Shown: one piece after another, positions 23,414 to 30,715 of the stretch
Layout of the letters: each line of letters opens with the position of its first letter
Numbering within the stretch: the stretch's first letter is position 1
Assembly (NCBI GenBank): GCA_041752455.1
Contig: JBGSWL010000095.1
Location: 1 to 30,824, forward strand
Source of the DNA: JBGSWL01 sp041752455
GTDB taxonomy: Bacteria; Pseudomonadota; Alphaproteobacteria; Rhizobiales; Rhizobiaceae
Length of the DNA stretch: 30,824 nucleotides
Reading direction: 5' to 3'
Notes under the pieces: model-generated
Told to the model about the DNA's origin: nothing
Seen by the model: only the letters and a program-made list of their open reading frames with translations
Databases searched by the model: none
Program-made: the position numbers and the translations under genes

Positions 23414-26401
23414 ATGAAAAACGGTGATCACCTCTTTCTCGTCGATGGCTCGGCCTATATTTTCCGGGCGTTTCATGCGCTGCCGCCGTTGACGCGCAAA
23501 TCCGACGGCCTGCCGATTGGCGCCGTATCCGGCTTCTGCAACATGCTCTGGAAGCTGCTGCAGGATGCACGCAACACCGATGTCGGCGTTACCCCAAGCC
23601 ATTTTGCGGTCATCTTCGACTATTCGTCGAAAACCTTCCGCAACGAACTTTACCCGGACTACAAGGCCAACCGCAGCGCACCGCCGGAAGACCTGATCCC
23701 GCAGTTCGGCCTGATCCGGCAGGCGACGCGCGCCTTCAACCTGCCCTGCATCGAGATGGAAGGGTATGAGGCCGACGACATCATCGCAACCTACTGCCGG
23801 ATGGCTGAAGCCGCCGGCGGCGAGGCAACCATAATCTCCTCCGACAAGGATCTGATGCAACTCGTCACCGACCGGGTCGCGATGTACGATCCGATGAAGG
23901 ACAAGCAGATCGGCATTGCCGACGTCATCGAAAAATGGGGCGTCACCCCGGACAAGATGATCGACCTGCAGGCGATGACGGGCGATGCCACGGACAATGT
24001 TCCCGGCATTCCGGGCATCGGGCCGAAGACCGCCGCGCAACTGCTCGAGGAATATGGCGACCTCGATACGCTTCTGGCACGCGCCTCCGAGATCAAGCAG
24101 GTCAAGCGGCGCGAGAACATCGTCGCCAATGCCGAACTGGCCCGCCTGTCGCGGCAACTGGTCACGTTGAAGATCGACACGCCGGTCGAGGTGGACCTCG
24201 AATCCTTGCGGCTCGAGGCGCAGGACGGCCCGCGCCTTATCGGCTTTCTGAAGGCAATGGAATTCACCTCGCTGACCCGCCGGGTTGCCGAAGTGACCGG
24301 GACCGATGCTGCCGCTGTCGAACCCGCGACAGTGACCGTCGAGCGTGATCGTGCGCACGGGCCGGATATGGATGCCTCCACCCTCCCCCTTGAGGGGGAG
24401 ATGTCGCCAAAGGCGACAGAGGGGGGTGAGGCGGTGCACCCGTTGCCCCCCTCTGCCCTGCCGGGCATCTCCCCCTCAAGGGGGGAGAGCAGCGCGTCAT
24501 CACCCGCCACCCTCGCTGCCGCGCGCGCGCAAAGCGCCGCATCGTCAAAATTCGACACTGCTGTCTATGCCTGCATTGGCGATCTGGAGACACTTCACCA
24601 GTGGATCCTTGCCGCACGCGAGGCCGGCATTGTTGCCTTTGATACCGAAACCGATTCGCTCGATGCGCTGCAGGCAAACCTTGTCGGCTTTTCGCTGGCG
24701 ACCGCCGAAGGCGTAGCCTGCTATGTGCCGCTGGCCCACCGCGAGGGGACGGGCGATCTGCTCGGCGGCGGCGGTCTCATCGGGGGCCAGATCCCGATTG
24801 ACGCGGCACTTGCTGCAATCAAGCCGCTGCTGGAGGATCCATCGATCCTCAAGATAGCGCAGAACATGAAATACGACTGGCAAATCATGCGCCGTCATGG
24901 CGTCACGATCACGCCGTTCGACGATACGATGCTGCTGTCCTACGTGGTCGATGCGGGTGCCGGATCGCACGGCATGGACGCCTTGTCCGAGCGCTGGCTG
25001 GGCCACAAGACAATCGCCTACAAGGACGTGACCGGATCGGGCAAGGCAGCTGTGACCTTCGATCAGGTGCCGCTTGACAAGGCCACCGCCTATGCGGCGG
25101 AAGACGCCGACGTGACGCTGCGACTGTGGCGCGTGCTCAAACCGCGCCTTGTCGAAAAAGGCCTCGTCGCGGTCTACGAACGGTTGGAGCGGCCGCTGGT
25201 TCCGGTGTTGGCGCGCATGGAAGGCGCCGGCATTGCCATTGACCGGCAAATCCTCAGCCGCCTGTCAGGCGAGTTCGCGCAAAAGGCCGCCGGGCTGGAA
25301 GAGGCGATCTACGAGGCAGCCGGCGAGAAATTCAATGTCGGCTCGCCCAAGCAGTTGGGCGATATCCTGTTCGGCAAGATGGGTCTGCCCGGCGGCACGA
25401 AAACCAAGACCGGCCAATGGGCTACCGGCGCGTCACAACTGGAGGATCTCGCAGCAGAAGGCCATCTGCTGCCGCGCCTGATCGTCGATTGGCGCCAGCT
25501 CACAAAACTGAAATCGACCTACACCGACGCGCTGCCCGGTTACATCAACCCGCAAACCAAGCGCGTCCACACGTCCTACTCGCTCGCAGCAACCTCGACC
25601 GGGCGCCTGTCATCGTCGGAACCCAACCTGCAGAACATTCCGGTTCGAACAGCAGAAGGCCGCCGCATCCGAACGGCGTTCGTTGCGGAAAAGGGCATGA
25701 AGCTTGTCTCCGCCGACTACAGCCAGATCGAACTGCGCGTGCTCGCCCATGTCGCCGACATCCCCCAGCTTCGCCAGGCCTTCGCTGACGGCATCGACAT
25801 CCATGCCATGACCGCGTCGGAAATGTTCGGCGTGCCGGTCGAGGGCATGCCGTCAGAGGTGCGACGGCGCGCCAAGGCGATCAATTTCGGCATCATCTAC
25901 GGCATTTCCGCCTTCGGGCTGGCCAACCAACTGTCGATCCCGCGCGAAGAGGCCGGCCAGTACATCAAGACCTATTTCGAGCGCTTTCCCGGTATCAAGG
26001 ACTACATGGAAGCAACCAAGGCCTTTGCCCGCGAAAACGGCTATGTGGAGACGATCTTCGGGCGTAGAGCGCACTATCCGGAGATCCGCTCGTCAAACCC
26101 GCAGGTGCGCGCCTTCAACGAGCGCGCCGCAATCAACGCGCCGATCCAGGGGTCTGCTGCCGACATCATCCGCCGCGCCATGGTCCGCATGGAAGCAGCG
26201 CTCACCGATGCCAGGCTTGAAGCGACAATGCTGCTGCAGGTGCATGACGAACTGATCTTCGAAGTGCCGGAAGCTGAAGTCGAAAAGACCATTCCGGTCG
26301 TCAAGGTGACCATGGAACACGCCGCCATGCCGGCGATTGCCATGAAGGTTCCACTGGCGGTAGATGCCCATGCGGCCGACAACTGGGACGAGGCGCACTG
26401 A
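23414..26401 (+). CDS. polA: DNA polymerase I
   Basis: A 995-residue polymerase for primer removal and repair. Residues 1-~290 are the 5'-3' exonuclease (LFLVDGSAYIFRAFHALPPL, YPDYKANR, CIEMEGYEADDIIATYCRMA, IISSDKDLMQL, TGDATDNVPGIPGIGPKTAA). Residues ~375-565 are the proofreading domain with all three motifs: FDTETDSLD, the IAQNMKYDW strand and YAAEDADVTL; proofreading is therefore probably active. The Pol domain has motif A SADYSQIELR, motif B RRRAKAINFGIIYG and motif C VHDELIFEVP. ATG 23414 is chosen; the frame runs upstream but without homology. The linker at residues ~323-358 is encoded by a GC-rich palindromic repeat (see 24381-24487). The TGA is followed by a 44-bp repeat, and a terminator lies at 26493. 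Confidence 0.98.
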   Translation: MKNGDHLFLVDGSAYIFRAFHALPPLTRKSDGLPIGAVSGFCNMLWKLLQDARNTDVGVTPSHFAVIFDYSSKTFRNELYPDYKANRSAPPEDLIPQFGLIRQATRAFNLPCIEMEGYEADDIIATYCRMAEAAGGEATIISSDKDLMQLVTDRVAMYDPMKDKQIGIADVIEKWGVTPDKMIDLQAMTGDATDNVPGIPGIGPKTAAQLLEEYGDLDTLLARASEIKQVKRRENIVANAELARLSRQLVTLKIDTPVEVDLESLRLEAQDGPRLIGFLKAMEFTSLTRRVAEVTGTDAAAVEPATVTVERDRAHGPDMDASTLPLEGEMSPKATEGGEAVHPLPPSALPGISPSRGESSASSPATLAAARAQSAASSKFDTAVYACIGDLETLHQWILAAREAGIVAFDTETDSLDALQANLVGFSLATAEGVACYVPLAHREGTGDLLGGGGLIGGQIPIDAALAAIKPLLEDPSILKIAQNMKYDWQIMRRHGVTITPFDDTMLLSYVVDAGAGSHGMDALSERWLGHKTIAYKDVTGSGKAAVTFDQVPLDKATAYAAEDADVTLRLWRVLKPRLVEKGLVAVYERLERPLVPVLARMEGAGIAIDRQILSRLSGEFAQKAAGLEEAIYEAAGEKFNVGSPKQLGDILFGKMGLPGGTKTKTGQWATGASQLEDLAAEGHLLPRLIVDWRQLTKLKSTYTDALPGYINPQTKRVHTSYSLAATSTGRLSSSEPNLQNIPVRTAEGRRIRTAFVAEKGMKLVSADYSQIELRVLAHVADIPQLRQAFADGIDIHAMTASEMFGVPVEGMPSEVRRRAKAINFGIIYGISAFGLANQLSIPREEAGQYIKTYFERFPGIKDYMEATKAFARENGYVETIFGRRAHYPEIRSSNPQVRAFNERAAINAPIQGSAADIIRRAMVRMEAALTDARLEATMLLQVHDELIFEVPEAEVEKTIPVVKVTMEHAAMPAIAMKVPLAVDAHAADNWDEAH
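24381..24487. repeat. Palindromic repeat inserted in frame in the polA linker
   Basis: A ~107-bp element with long inverted ends: CCTCCCCCTTGAGGGGGAG ATG at the left matches, reversed, CATCTCCCCCTCAAGGGGGG at the right. Each end is itself a hairpin, with an inner TCGCC/GGCGA hairpin and a CAGAGGGGGG / CCCCCCTCTG stem. It has a multiple of three effect, encodes TLPLEGEMSPKATEGGEAVH-type sequence, and lies between the 5'-3' and 3'-5' nuclease domains. I recall such motifs as intergenic repeats in rhizobial genomes. Confidence 0.82.
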
Positions 26402-26402
26402 A

Positions 26403-26446
26403 GCAATTCCAGCGAAAGTGGGAACCGGTTTCGCGTCCGGAATTGC
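26403..26446. repeat. 44-bp intergenic palindromic element, copy 2
   Basis: Near-identical to 17979-18022 (42 of 44 positions). Here the inner arm is GCGAAA / TTTCGC, fully paired; copy 1 has a G-U wobble instead, so the difference keeps the structure. It is one base past the TGA of polA. Confidence 0.85.
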
Positions 26447-26465
26447 AGAAAAACAAGAACGACTA

Positions 26466-26495
26466 CCCTCACCCTGAGCCTGTCGAAGGGCGAGG
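26466..26495. repeat. Short dispersed repeat with CCTGAGCCTGTCGAAGGG core
   Basis: CTC-a-CCCT pairs with AGGG-c-GAG around GAGCCTGTCGA. The core is a motif I recall as widely repeated in alphaproteobacterial genomes. It lies between the 44-bp element and the polA terminator. Confidence 0.55.
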
Positions 26496-26541
26496 CTGGG
26501 CATTGTCTCCACCAAATGGTGGATTTTTGGCACCCCAGCCT
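26493..26541 (+). terminator. Rho-independent terminator after polA
   Basis: Core hairpin TCCACC-AAAT-GGTGGA (26508-26523) is directly followed by TTTTT (26524-26528). An outer pair AGGCTGGG / CCCAGCCT (26493-26500 and 26534-26541) encloses it. The U-tract is on the plus side, so it serves polA. Confidence 0.7.
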
Positions 26542-26559
26542 GCGCCATACATTCCCTGC

Positions 26560-26580
26560 CCGGGCGTAACGTTAGCCCGG
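26560..26580. promoter_or_regulatory. Inverted repeat before the lipoprotein gene
   Basis: CCGGGC (26560-26565) and GCCCGG (26575-26580) flank GTAACGTTA, whose TAACGTTA is itself a palindrome. It is 22 bases before the ATG at 26603, in the position of an operator or 5' mRNA structure. No function is assigned. Confidence 0.35.
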
Positions 26581-26602
26581 TCTTGGGGAAAGGAACTTCG
26601 AT

Positions 26603-27337
26603 ATGAGAATGAGAGCAGGCTTTGCCGCGCTTGGCGCGGTGATCATGCTTGCCGGTTGCCAGAGTGCGACCGGCGGCGGGGCGGGGGCTTCCGTGTCAGG
26701 CGAAACGTTTGACGCATCTGGCAATGCCCCAAGACAGGTAGCAACGGCGGCTTCGGCCGGACCGGCGGCTTCCGCCCCGGAACCTTCACCGGCCGCCTTT
26801 GCGGCCACCACCACAGCACCGGCGATCTGCGCGTCGCCATTGGCCGAAGCCCCGCCGCCAGCACCGGCCAAGGGCGCGGATTTTGCCAAGAACGCGGTCG
26901 GCAACAACCTGAAGCGCAATCTCGCGCGCAACGCGATCACGCAGCTTGGCGGCGCGGTGGGTGGCGGTATCGGCGCTGCCGTTGCCGGCGGCCTTGCGGC
27001 GGACCGGATACGCAGCGAACAGGACCTTGACGGAAACTGGGCCCTGACCGACGGCAAGCCCGACTGCGGCTGCGCCATCGAAATCTCCGCGGGGGTCAAC
27101 CTGCAGGGTGACACGGCTGCAGCGGGAGCGATCAAGAAGAACAATTGCGTCACGCTTGCCGGGGCAACCCGCTGGTCGCTGACCGGGCGGAGTTTCACCG
27201 GCTACGACACGAAACTGCAATTGCTCGCCAAGGACAGAAAGACGGTTCTGGCGACGATGAACCGCAACGGCCTCAACCACTTCTCCGGAACGCTGCCGGA
27301 CGGCACGGCGGTGACCATGTGGCGGCGTGGTGGCTGA
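26603..27337 (+). CDS. Predicted lipoprotein with an Omp19/Inh-like C-terminal domain
   Basis: A 244-residue envelope lipoprotein. The lipobox VIMLAGC places the lipidated Cys at residue 19. Residues ~20-90 are an alanine/proline/threonine-rich linker. Around 108-130 a glycine-zipper-like segment LGGAVGGGIGAAVAGGLA could sit in or on the membrane. The C-terminal ~100 residues (LDGNWALTDGKPDCGCAIEI, KKNNCVTLAGATRWSLTGRS, DTKLQLLAKDRKTVLATMNR, GLNHFSGTLPDGTAVTMWRR) follow the small beta-barrel pattern of AprI/Inh protease inhibitors and Brucella Omp19, with cysteines that could pair. Inhibitory activity is not shown. AAAGGA lies 8 bases upstream. The glycine zipper is not part of the Omp19 pattern I recall. 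Confidence 0.7.
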   Translation: MRMRAGFAALGAVIMLAGCQSATGGGAGASVSGETFDASGNAPRQVATAASAGPAASAPEPSPAAFAATTTAPAICASPLAEAPPPAPAKGADFAKNAVGNNLKRNLARNAITQLGGAVGGGIGAAVAGGLAADRIRSEQDLDGNWALTDGKPDCGCAIEISAGVNLQGDTAAAGAIKKNNCVTLAGATRWSLTGRSFTGYDTKLQLLAKDRKTVLATMNRNGLNHFSGTLPDGTAVTMWRRGG

Positions 27338-27357
27338 AGACGCTCACGGTCTCGCAT

Positions 27358-27383
27358 CCCTCTCCCCGCAAGCGGGGGGAGGG
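27358..27383. other. GC-rich hairpin between convergent genes
   Basis: CCCTCTCCCCGC pairs with GCGGGGGGAGGG across AA, with one T-G pair. It is followed by AAAAAA on the plus strand, so neither direction has a U-tract after the stem. It may still stop transcription between the lipoprotein and hydrolase genes, or be another dispersed repeat. Confidence 0.5.
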
Positions 27384-27395
27384 AAAAAACACGCT

Positions 27396-28355
27396 TCACT
27401 CCGGGCCTTTTTTCACCCGCCACTCCACGCGGTACAAATCGCCCCGCCGGTCGGCAAGATTGCGCACCGAGCCGTTGATCCGCGCATCGTCCAGCTTCCT
27501 GAGGTCGAGGTCGGCTACGATCATCTGCTCGACCTGCGGCTCGCATTCGGCGGCGATCCCGTCTCGGGCAAAGCCGTGATCGTTGGGCGTCAGGATTGCC
27601 GACTGGGCATAGGCCATGTCGAGATTGGCGACATTGCCGATCGTGCCGACGAGGCCTGCCGTCACGACATATTGCTGGTTCTCGATTGTCCGCGCATGGC
27701 AGCAGTAGCGCACGCGCAAATGACCGTGCCGCGTATCGGTGCAGTAGGGCACAAACAGGATGCGGGCACCGTCGTCGGTGATGCGGCGCGCCGCTTCAGG
27801 AAACTCGCTGTCGTAGCAGATCAGCACGCCGATCGGACCGCAGTCGGTCTCGATAGCTGAAAGGTCCGACCCGCCTTCCAGGCCCCACACGGCGCGCTCA
27901 TCCGGGGTCGGGTGCAGCTTGGCCTGTATCGCCATAGACCCATCGCGCAGGGCGACAAAGCACACATTGCGCGGCGATCCGTCGTCGAGCCGCGTCGCGT
28001 GGCTGCCACCGACGATGTTGACCTTGTGACGGACAGCAAGCGCGCTGAGCGTGTCGCGAAATATCGCGGTATGGGCGTTGAGCGCATCGACGGTTTTTTC
28101 CGGCACGATGCGTTCAGGCGCGCCGGACAGGAGCTGCAGCGTGAAATGTTCGGGAAAGCAGACAAAGTCCGCACCGTATTCGCCGGCCATCCGCACGAAG
28201 TTTTCGAGGCGGGCAAAGAAGGCGTCGGGAGTCGGCGTGTGCTGCAGCGCCATCTGGACGGCAGCCACTCGGACACTGGAACGCAACGACGAACCGCCGG
28301 AGTTGCCTCCGGCGGTCTGTGCATTTTCAGGCTCCGGGATCAGCGGAGCATCCAC
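27396..28355 (-). CDS. Nitrilase-superfamily carbon-nitrogen hydrolase
   Basis: A hydrolase for amide or nitrile bonds, 319 residues at its longest. The Glu-Lys-Cys triad is visible: Glu69 in FVCFPEHF, Lys146 in AIQAKLHPT and Cys180 in GVLICYDSEFPEAARR (numbered from GTG 28355). C-terminal YCCHARTIENQQYVVTAGLV and ARDGIAAECEPQVEQMIVAD complete the fold. Substrate unknown. The start is doubtful: homology begins at about residue 29 (VRVAAVQM), and residues 1-24 are encoded across a perfect 10-bp hairpin with lower third-position GC. TTG 28286 or GTG 28268 are alternatives. GTG 28355 lies two bases after the preceding gene's TGA and would allow translational coupling. The gene follows the BMP-family gene on the minus strand. 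Confidence 0.88.
   Translation of the reverse strand: MDAPLIPEPENAQTAGGNSGGSSLRSSVRVAAVQMALQHTPTPDAFFARLENFVRMAGEYGADFVCFPEHFTLQLLSGAPERIVPEKTVDALNAHTAIFRDTLSALAVRHKVNIVGGSHATRLDDGSPRNVCFVALRDGSMAIQAKLHPTPDERAVWGLEGGSDLSAIETDCGPIGVLICYDSEFPEAARRITDDGARILFVPYCTDTRHGHLRVRYCCHARTIENQQYVVTAGLVGTIGNVANLDMAYAQSAILTPNDHGFARDGIAAECEPQVEQMIVADLDLRKLDDARINGSVRNLADRRGDLYRVEWRVKKGPE
28293..28316 (-). terminator. Perfect 10-bp hairpin downstream of the BMP-family gene
   Basis: On the minus strand ACCGCCGGAG-GCAA-CTCCGGCGGT, followed by TTCGTCGTTG, a weak U-rich tail. It sits 42-65 bases past the BMP stop and within the longest reading frame of the next gene. It fits a terminator or attenuator separating the two genes. 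Confidence 0.5.
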
Positions 28356-28357
28356 GA

Positions 28358-29341
28358 TCAGTAAGGGCAGGTGCTGTCGCTCATGTAGTCATGAACGACG
28401 ATTTCGCCGGAGATGATCTTGGCGCGCGCGTCTTCGACGGCTGCCAGCATTTCCGGGGTGACGAGGTCCTTGTTGTTGTCGTCGAGGGCGATACCGACGC
28501 CATCTTCCTTGACGCCGAGCACGTTGATGCCGGTGGCAAACTCGGCCGCCGAACCGTCCTTCATGGCATTGTAGACAGCAACATCGACGCGCTTGATCAT
28601 CGAGGTCAGAACCTTGCCCGGCTGCAGGCCGTTCTGGTTGCTGTCCACGCCGATCGCAAGCTTGCCCGCATCAGCGGCAGCCTGCAAAACGCCGACGCCG
28701 GTGCCGCCGGCTGCGGCAAAGACCACGTCCGCGCCCTGGGCGATCTGTGCGTTGGTGATTTCAGCGCCCTTGCCCGGGTCATTCCAGGCCGCTGGCGTAT
28801 CGCCGGTGAAGTTCTCGATGAACTTCGCATCGGCCTTGGCTGCCATCACGCCGCCCTTGTAACCGCAGGAAAAGCGGGAAATCAGCGGAACCGACATGCC
28901 GCCGACAAAACCGACCGTGCCGGTCTTCGAGGCCATCGCCGCCATGATGCCGACGAGGTACGAGCCTTCCTGTTCCTTGAATACGACCGAGCGGACGTTG
29001 GGCTTGTCGACGACCATGTCGATGATCACGAACTTGGTGTCCGGGAACTCGGCGGCAACCGTTTCAACAGCCTGAGCTGCCGAGAAGCCGGCGATGATCA
29101 CGGGGGAATTGCCCTTTTCGGCAAAACGGCGCAATGCCTGCTCGCGCTGGGCTTCGTTCTGGATTTCGAACTCGACGTAGTTCGTGCCGGTATCTGCCTT
29201 GAACTTCTCGGCGCCGTTGAAGGCTGCCTCGTTGAAGGACTTGTCGAACTTTCCGCCCATGTCATAGACAATGGCTGGCTCGGCAAATGCCGAAGCTGAC
29301 ATGGCGGTGGCGGCCAGAAGGCCGATAACAAAGCGCTTCAT
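28358..29341 (-). CDS. BMP/PnrA-family substrate-binding protein
   Basis: A 327-residue periplasmic binding protein of the basic-membrane-protein (PnrA-like, purine nucleoside-binding) ABC transporter family. ATG 29341 begins MKRFVIGLLAATAMSASAFA, a signal peptide with an AFA cleavage site and no lipobox Cys. The mature start PAIVYDMGGKFDKSFNEAAF with NGAEKF is diagnostic, and GTVGFVGGMSVPLISRFSCG with YKGG, AAGGTGVGVLQAA and AIGVDSNQNG follow. Known members bind nucleosides or related ligands. No permease or ATPase genes are adjacent, so it either uses a transporter encoded elsewhere or acts as an orphan. An earlier in-frame start at 29467 is rejected because it would run through the msrA terminator. 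Confidence 0.93.
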   Translation of the reverse strand: MKRFVIGLLAATAMSASAFAEPAIVYDMGGKFDKSFNEAAFNGAEKFKADTGTNYVEFEIQNEAQREQALRRFAEKGNSPVIIAGFSAAQAVETVAAEFPDTKFVIIDMVVDKPNVRSVVFKEQEGSYLVGIMAAMASKTGTVGFVGGMSVPLISRFSCGYKGGVMAAKADAKFIENFTGDTPAAWNDPGKGAEITNAQIAQGADVVFAAAGGTGVGVLQAAADAGKLAIGVDSNQNGLQPGKVLTSMIKRVDVAVYNAMKDGSAAEFATGINVLGVKEDGVGIALDDNNKDLVTPEMLAAVEDARAKIISGEIVVHDYMSDSTCPY

Positions 29342-29454
29342 GCTGATCATACCCTGTTTCGTGTGAATAGCGCGCCGGCCCGAAGGCACAGCTGTTCGGC
29401 AACCCTTGAGGCAGCCTTCCGCAAAGTCTGGCATGCCTGATCGCGCGCTGTCGA

Positions 29455-29489
29455 TAAAAAAGTGCAATGGCGCAGGTCCATCGCACTTT
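29455..29489 (-). terminator. Rho-independent terminator of msrA
   Basis: On the minus strand AAAGTGC-g-ATGG and CCAT-t-GCACTTT form a stem around ACCTGCG, directly followed by TTTTTTATC. The distance from the msrA stop (29504) is about 15 bases. Confidence 0.8.
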
Positions 29490-29503
29490 GTCGTCGCGTC
29501 ATG

Positions 29504-30157
29504 TCAGCGGGAGATCGGGCAGGAAACGCCGGTGCCCTTCAGACCGCAGTAGCCGTTCGGGTTCTTGGCCAGGTACTGCTGGTGGTAGTCCTCGGCAAAA
29601 TAGAACGGCCCGGCCGGCGCGATTTCGGTGCTGACGGTCACGCGTTTGCCCGCCTTGGCCAGCGCATCCTGATACATGTCGCGCACGGCGATGGCTTCGG
29701 CCAGTTGTGCGTCGCTCGTCGTGTAGATCGCCGAACGGTAAACCGTGCCGATGTCATTGCCCTGGCGCATGCCCTGTGTCGGGTCATGCTCTTCGAAAAA
29801 CACCTTGAGCAGGTCGCCATAGGAAACCTTGCCCGGCTCGTAGACCACCATCACGGTTTCCGCGTGGCCGGTCTGCCCGGTGCAGGTTTCCTGGTAAGTC
29901 GGGTTCGGCGTGTAGCCGCCCTGATAGCCGACCGCGGTGACATGCACGCCGGGCAGTTCCCAGAACAGCCGCTCGGCGCCCCAGAAGCAACCCATCGCCA
30001 GATAGGCGATTTCCGCGCCTTCCGGGTAAGACCCGCGGATGCGGGCACCGTTGGCAAAGTGCCGGTCCTCGAAGACAACCGCCTGAGCACGGCCCGGCAA
30101 GGCCTTCTCCGGCGTGACCATGGTCGTCTTGGAGGTCAACAGGGATGAGAGAAACAT
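29504..30157 (-). CDS. msrA: Peptide-methionine (S)-S-oxide reductase
   Basis: Repairs methionine-S-sulfoxide in proteins, using thioredoxin. At 217 residues it is near the E. coli length. The catalytic signature GCFWGAERLFW gives Cys57; TAVGYQGGYTPNPTYQETCT, TGHAETVMVVYEPGKVSY, FFEEHDPTQGMRQGNDIGT and YRSAIYTTSD follow. The C-terminal GYCGLKGTGVSCP supplies resolving cysteines Cys204 and Cys213, as in the three-cysteine MsrA type. The N-terminal ~45 residues match the helical extension seen in long MsrA proteins. GGAG lies ~8 bases before the ATG. It is the first gene of its minus-strand unit after the small membrane protein gene (40 bases away) and ends at its own terminator. Confidence 0.97.
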   Translation of the reverse strand: MFLSSLLTSKTTMVTPEKALPGRAQAVVFEDRHFANGARIRGSYPEGAEIAYLAMGCFWGAERLFWELPGVHVTAVGYQGGYTPNPTYQETCTGQTGHAETVMVVYEPGKVSYGDLLKVFFEEHDPTQGMRQGNDIGTVYRSAIYTTSDAQLAEAIAVRDMYQDALAKAGKRVTVSTEIAPAGPFYFAEDYHQQYLAKNPNGYCGLKGTGVSCPISR

Positions 30158-30197
30158 GCAAAGTCTCCAGTGTTGGTGTGCCGCCGCACCGGATCGA

Positions 30198-30515
30198 TCA
30201 GTCCCCGAAACGGGTCAGTCTGCGACGTGTCGGTCGGGCAAGCACGGAAAGAAGGACGAACAGAAACGCGAACACCGCAAAGGTGGGCCAACTGGCGACC
30301 GTTGCAAGCACCGGTTCCTTCAACATCGGGTGAACGGCGGTTGACAGCCAGTTGCCGAAAGTGTCGCGCATGCCCGGCGCCAGGGCGTCCCAGCTTTGTG
30401 CAACCGGTGTCAGCTGCAGGACGCCGGCGCCGATCGTGCGGGTTGCATCAACCACAATGAAGATCACGGCGACGGCAAGACAGATGAGCGCGAGTGTCCG
30501 CACGATGAAACGCAT
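30198..30515 (-). CDS. Small conserved-type membrane protein, function unknown
   Basis: A 105-residue protein with two predicted membrane spans: residues ~4-26 (IVRTLALICLAVAVIFIVVD) and ~74-92 (WPTFAVFAFLFVLLSVLA). The segment between them (TIGAGVLQLTPVAQSWDALA, PGMRDTFGNWL) should lie on one side of the membrane, and the C-terminal tail is basic (RPTRRRLTRFGD), which suggests it faces the cytoplasm. I recall similar short proteins in rhizobia but cannot name a function. The reading frame is clean, codon use matches its neighbours, and the two spans are symmetrically placed. The ribosome site is weak (CCACCC-type upstream). It lies 40 bases upstream of msrA on the same strand and may share its transcript. 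Confidence 0.7.
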   Translation of the reverse strand: MRFIVRTLALICLAVAVIFIVVDATRTIGAGVLQLTPVAQSWDALAPGMRDTFGNWLSTAVHPMLKEPVLATVASWPTFAVFAFLFVLLSVLARPTRRRLTRFGD

Positions 30516-30715
30516 GATGTTGGGTGGCCTGTTCTGGTATCATGCTGCCTTAGCGGCATTCCGCGTCAAAAACAAATACGCCGGTGGCGTGACGCGTTTT
30601 GCGCTCGCCTCTTGATCACCTGTGCGGTGCAGGCTAGGAGACCGCACTTCCGGCTTGGGCTTTGAATGGCACGCGTCGGCGCCCGGTCTCGACCGCCGGG
30701 TGACTGGACTGGATT

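Noticed and set aside
24381..24487. The GC-rich segment in polA as a sequencing or assembly error
   Set aside because: The frame is intact through it and all downstream polymerase motifs are in frame, so a real in-frame element is more likely.
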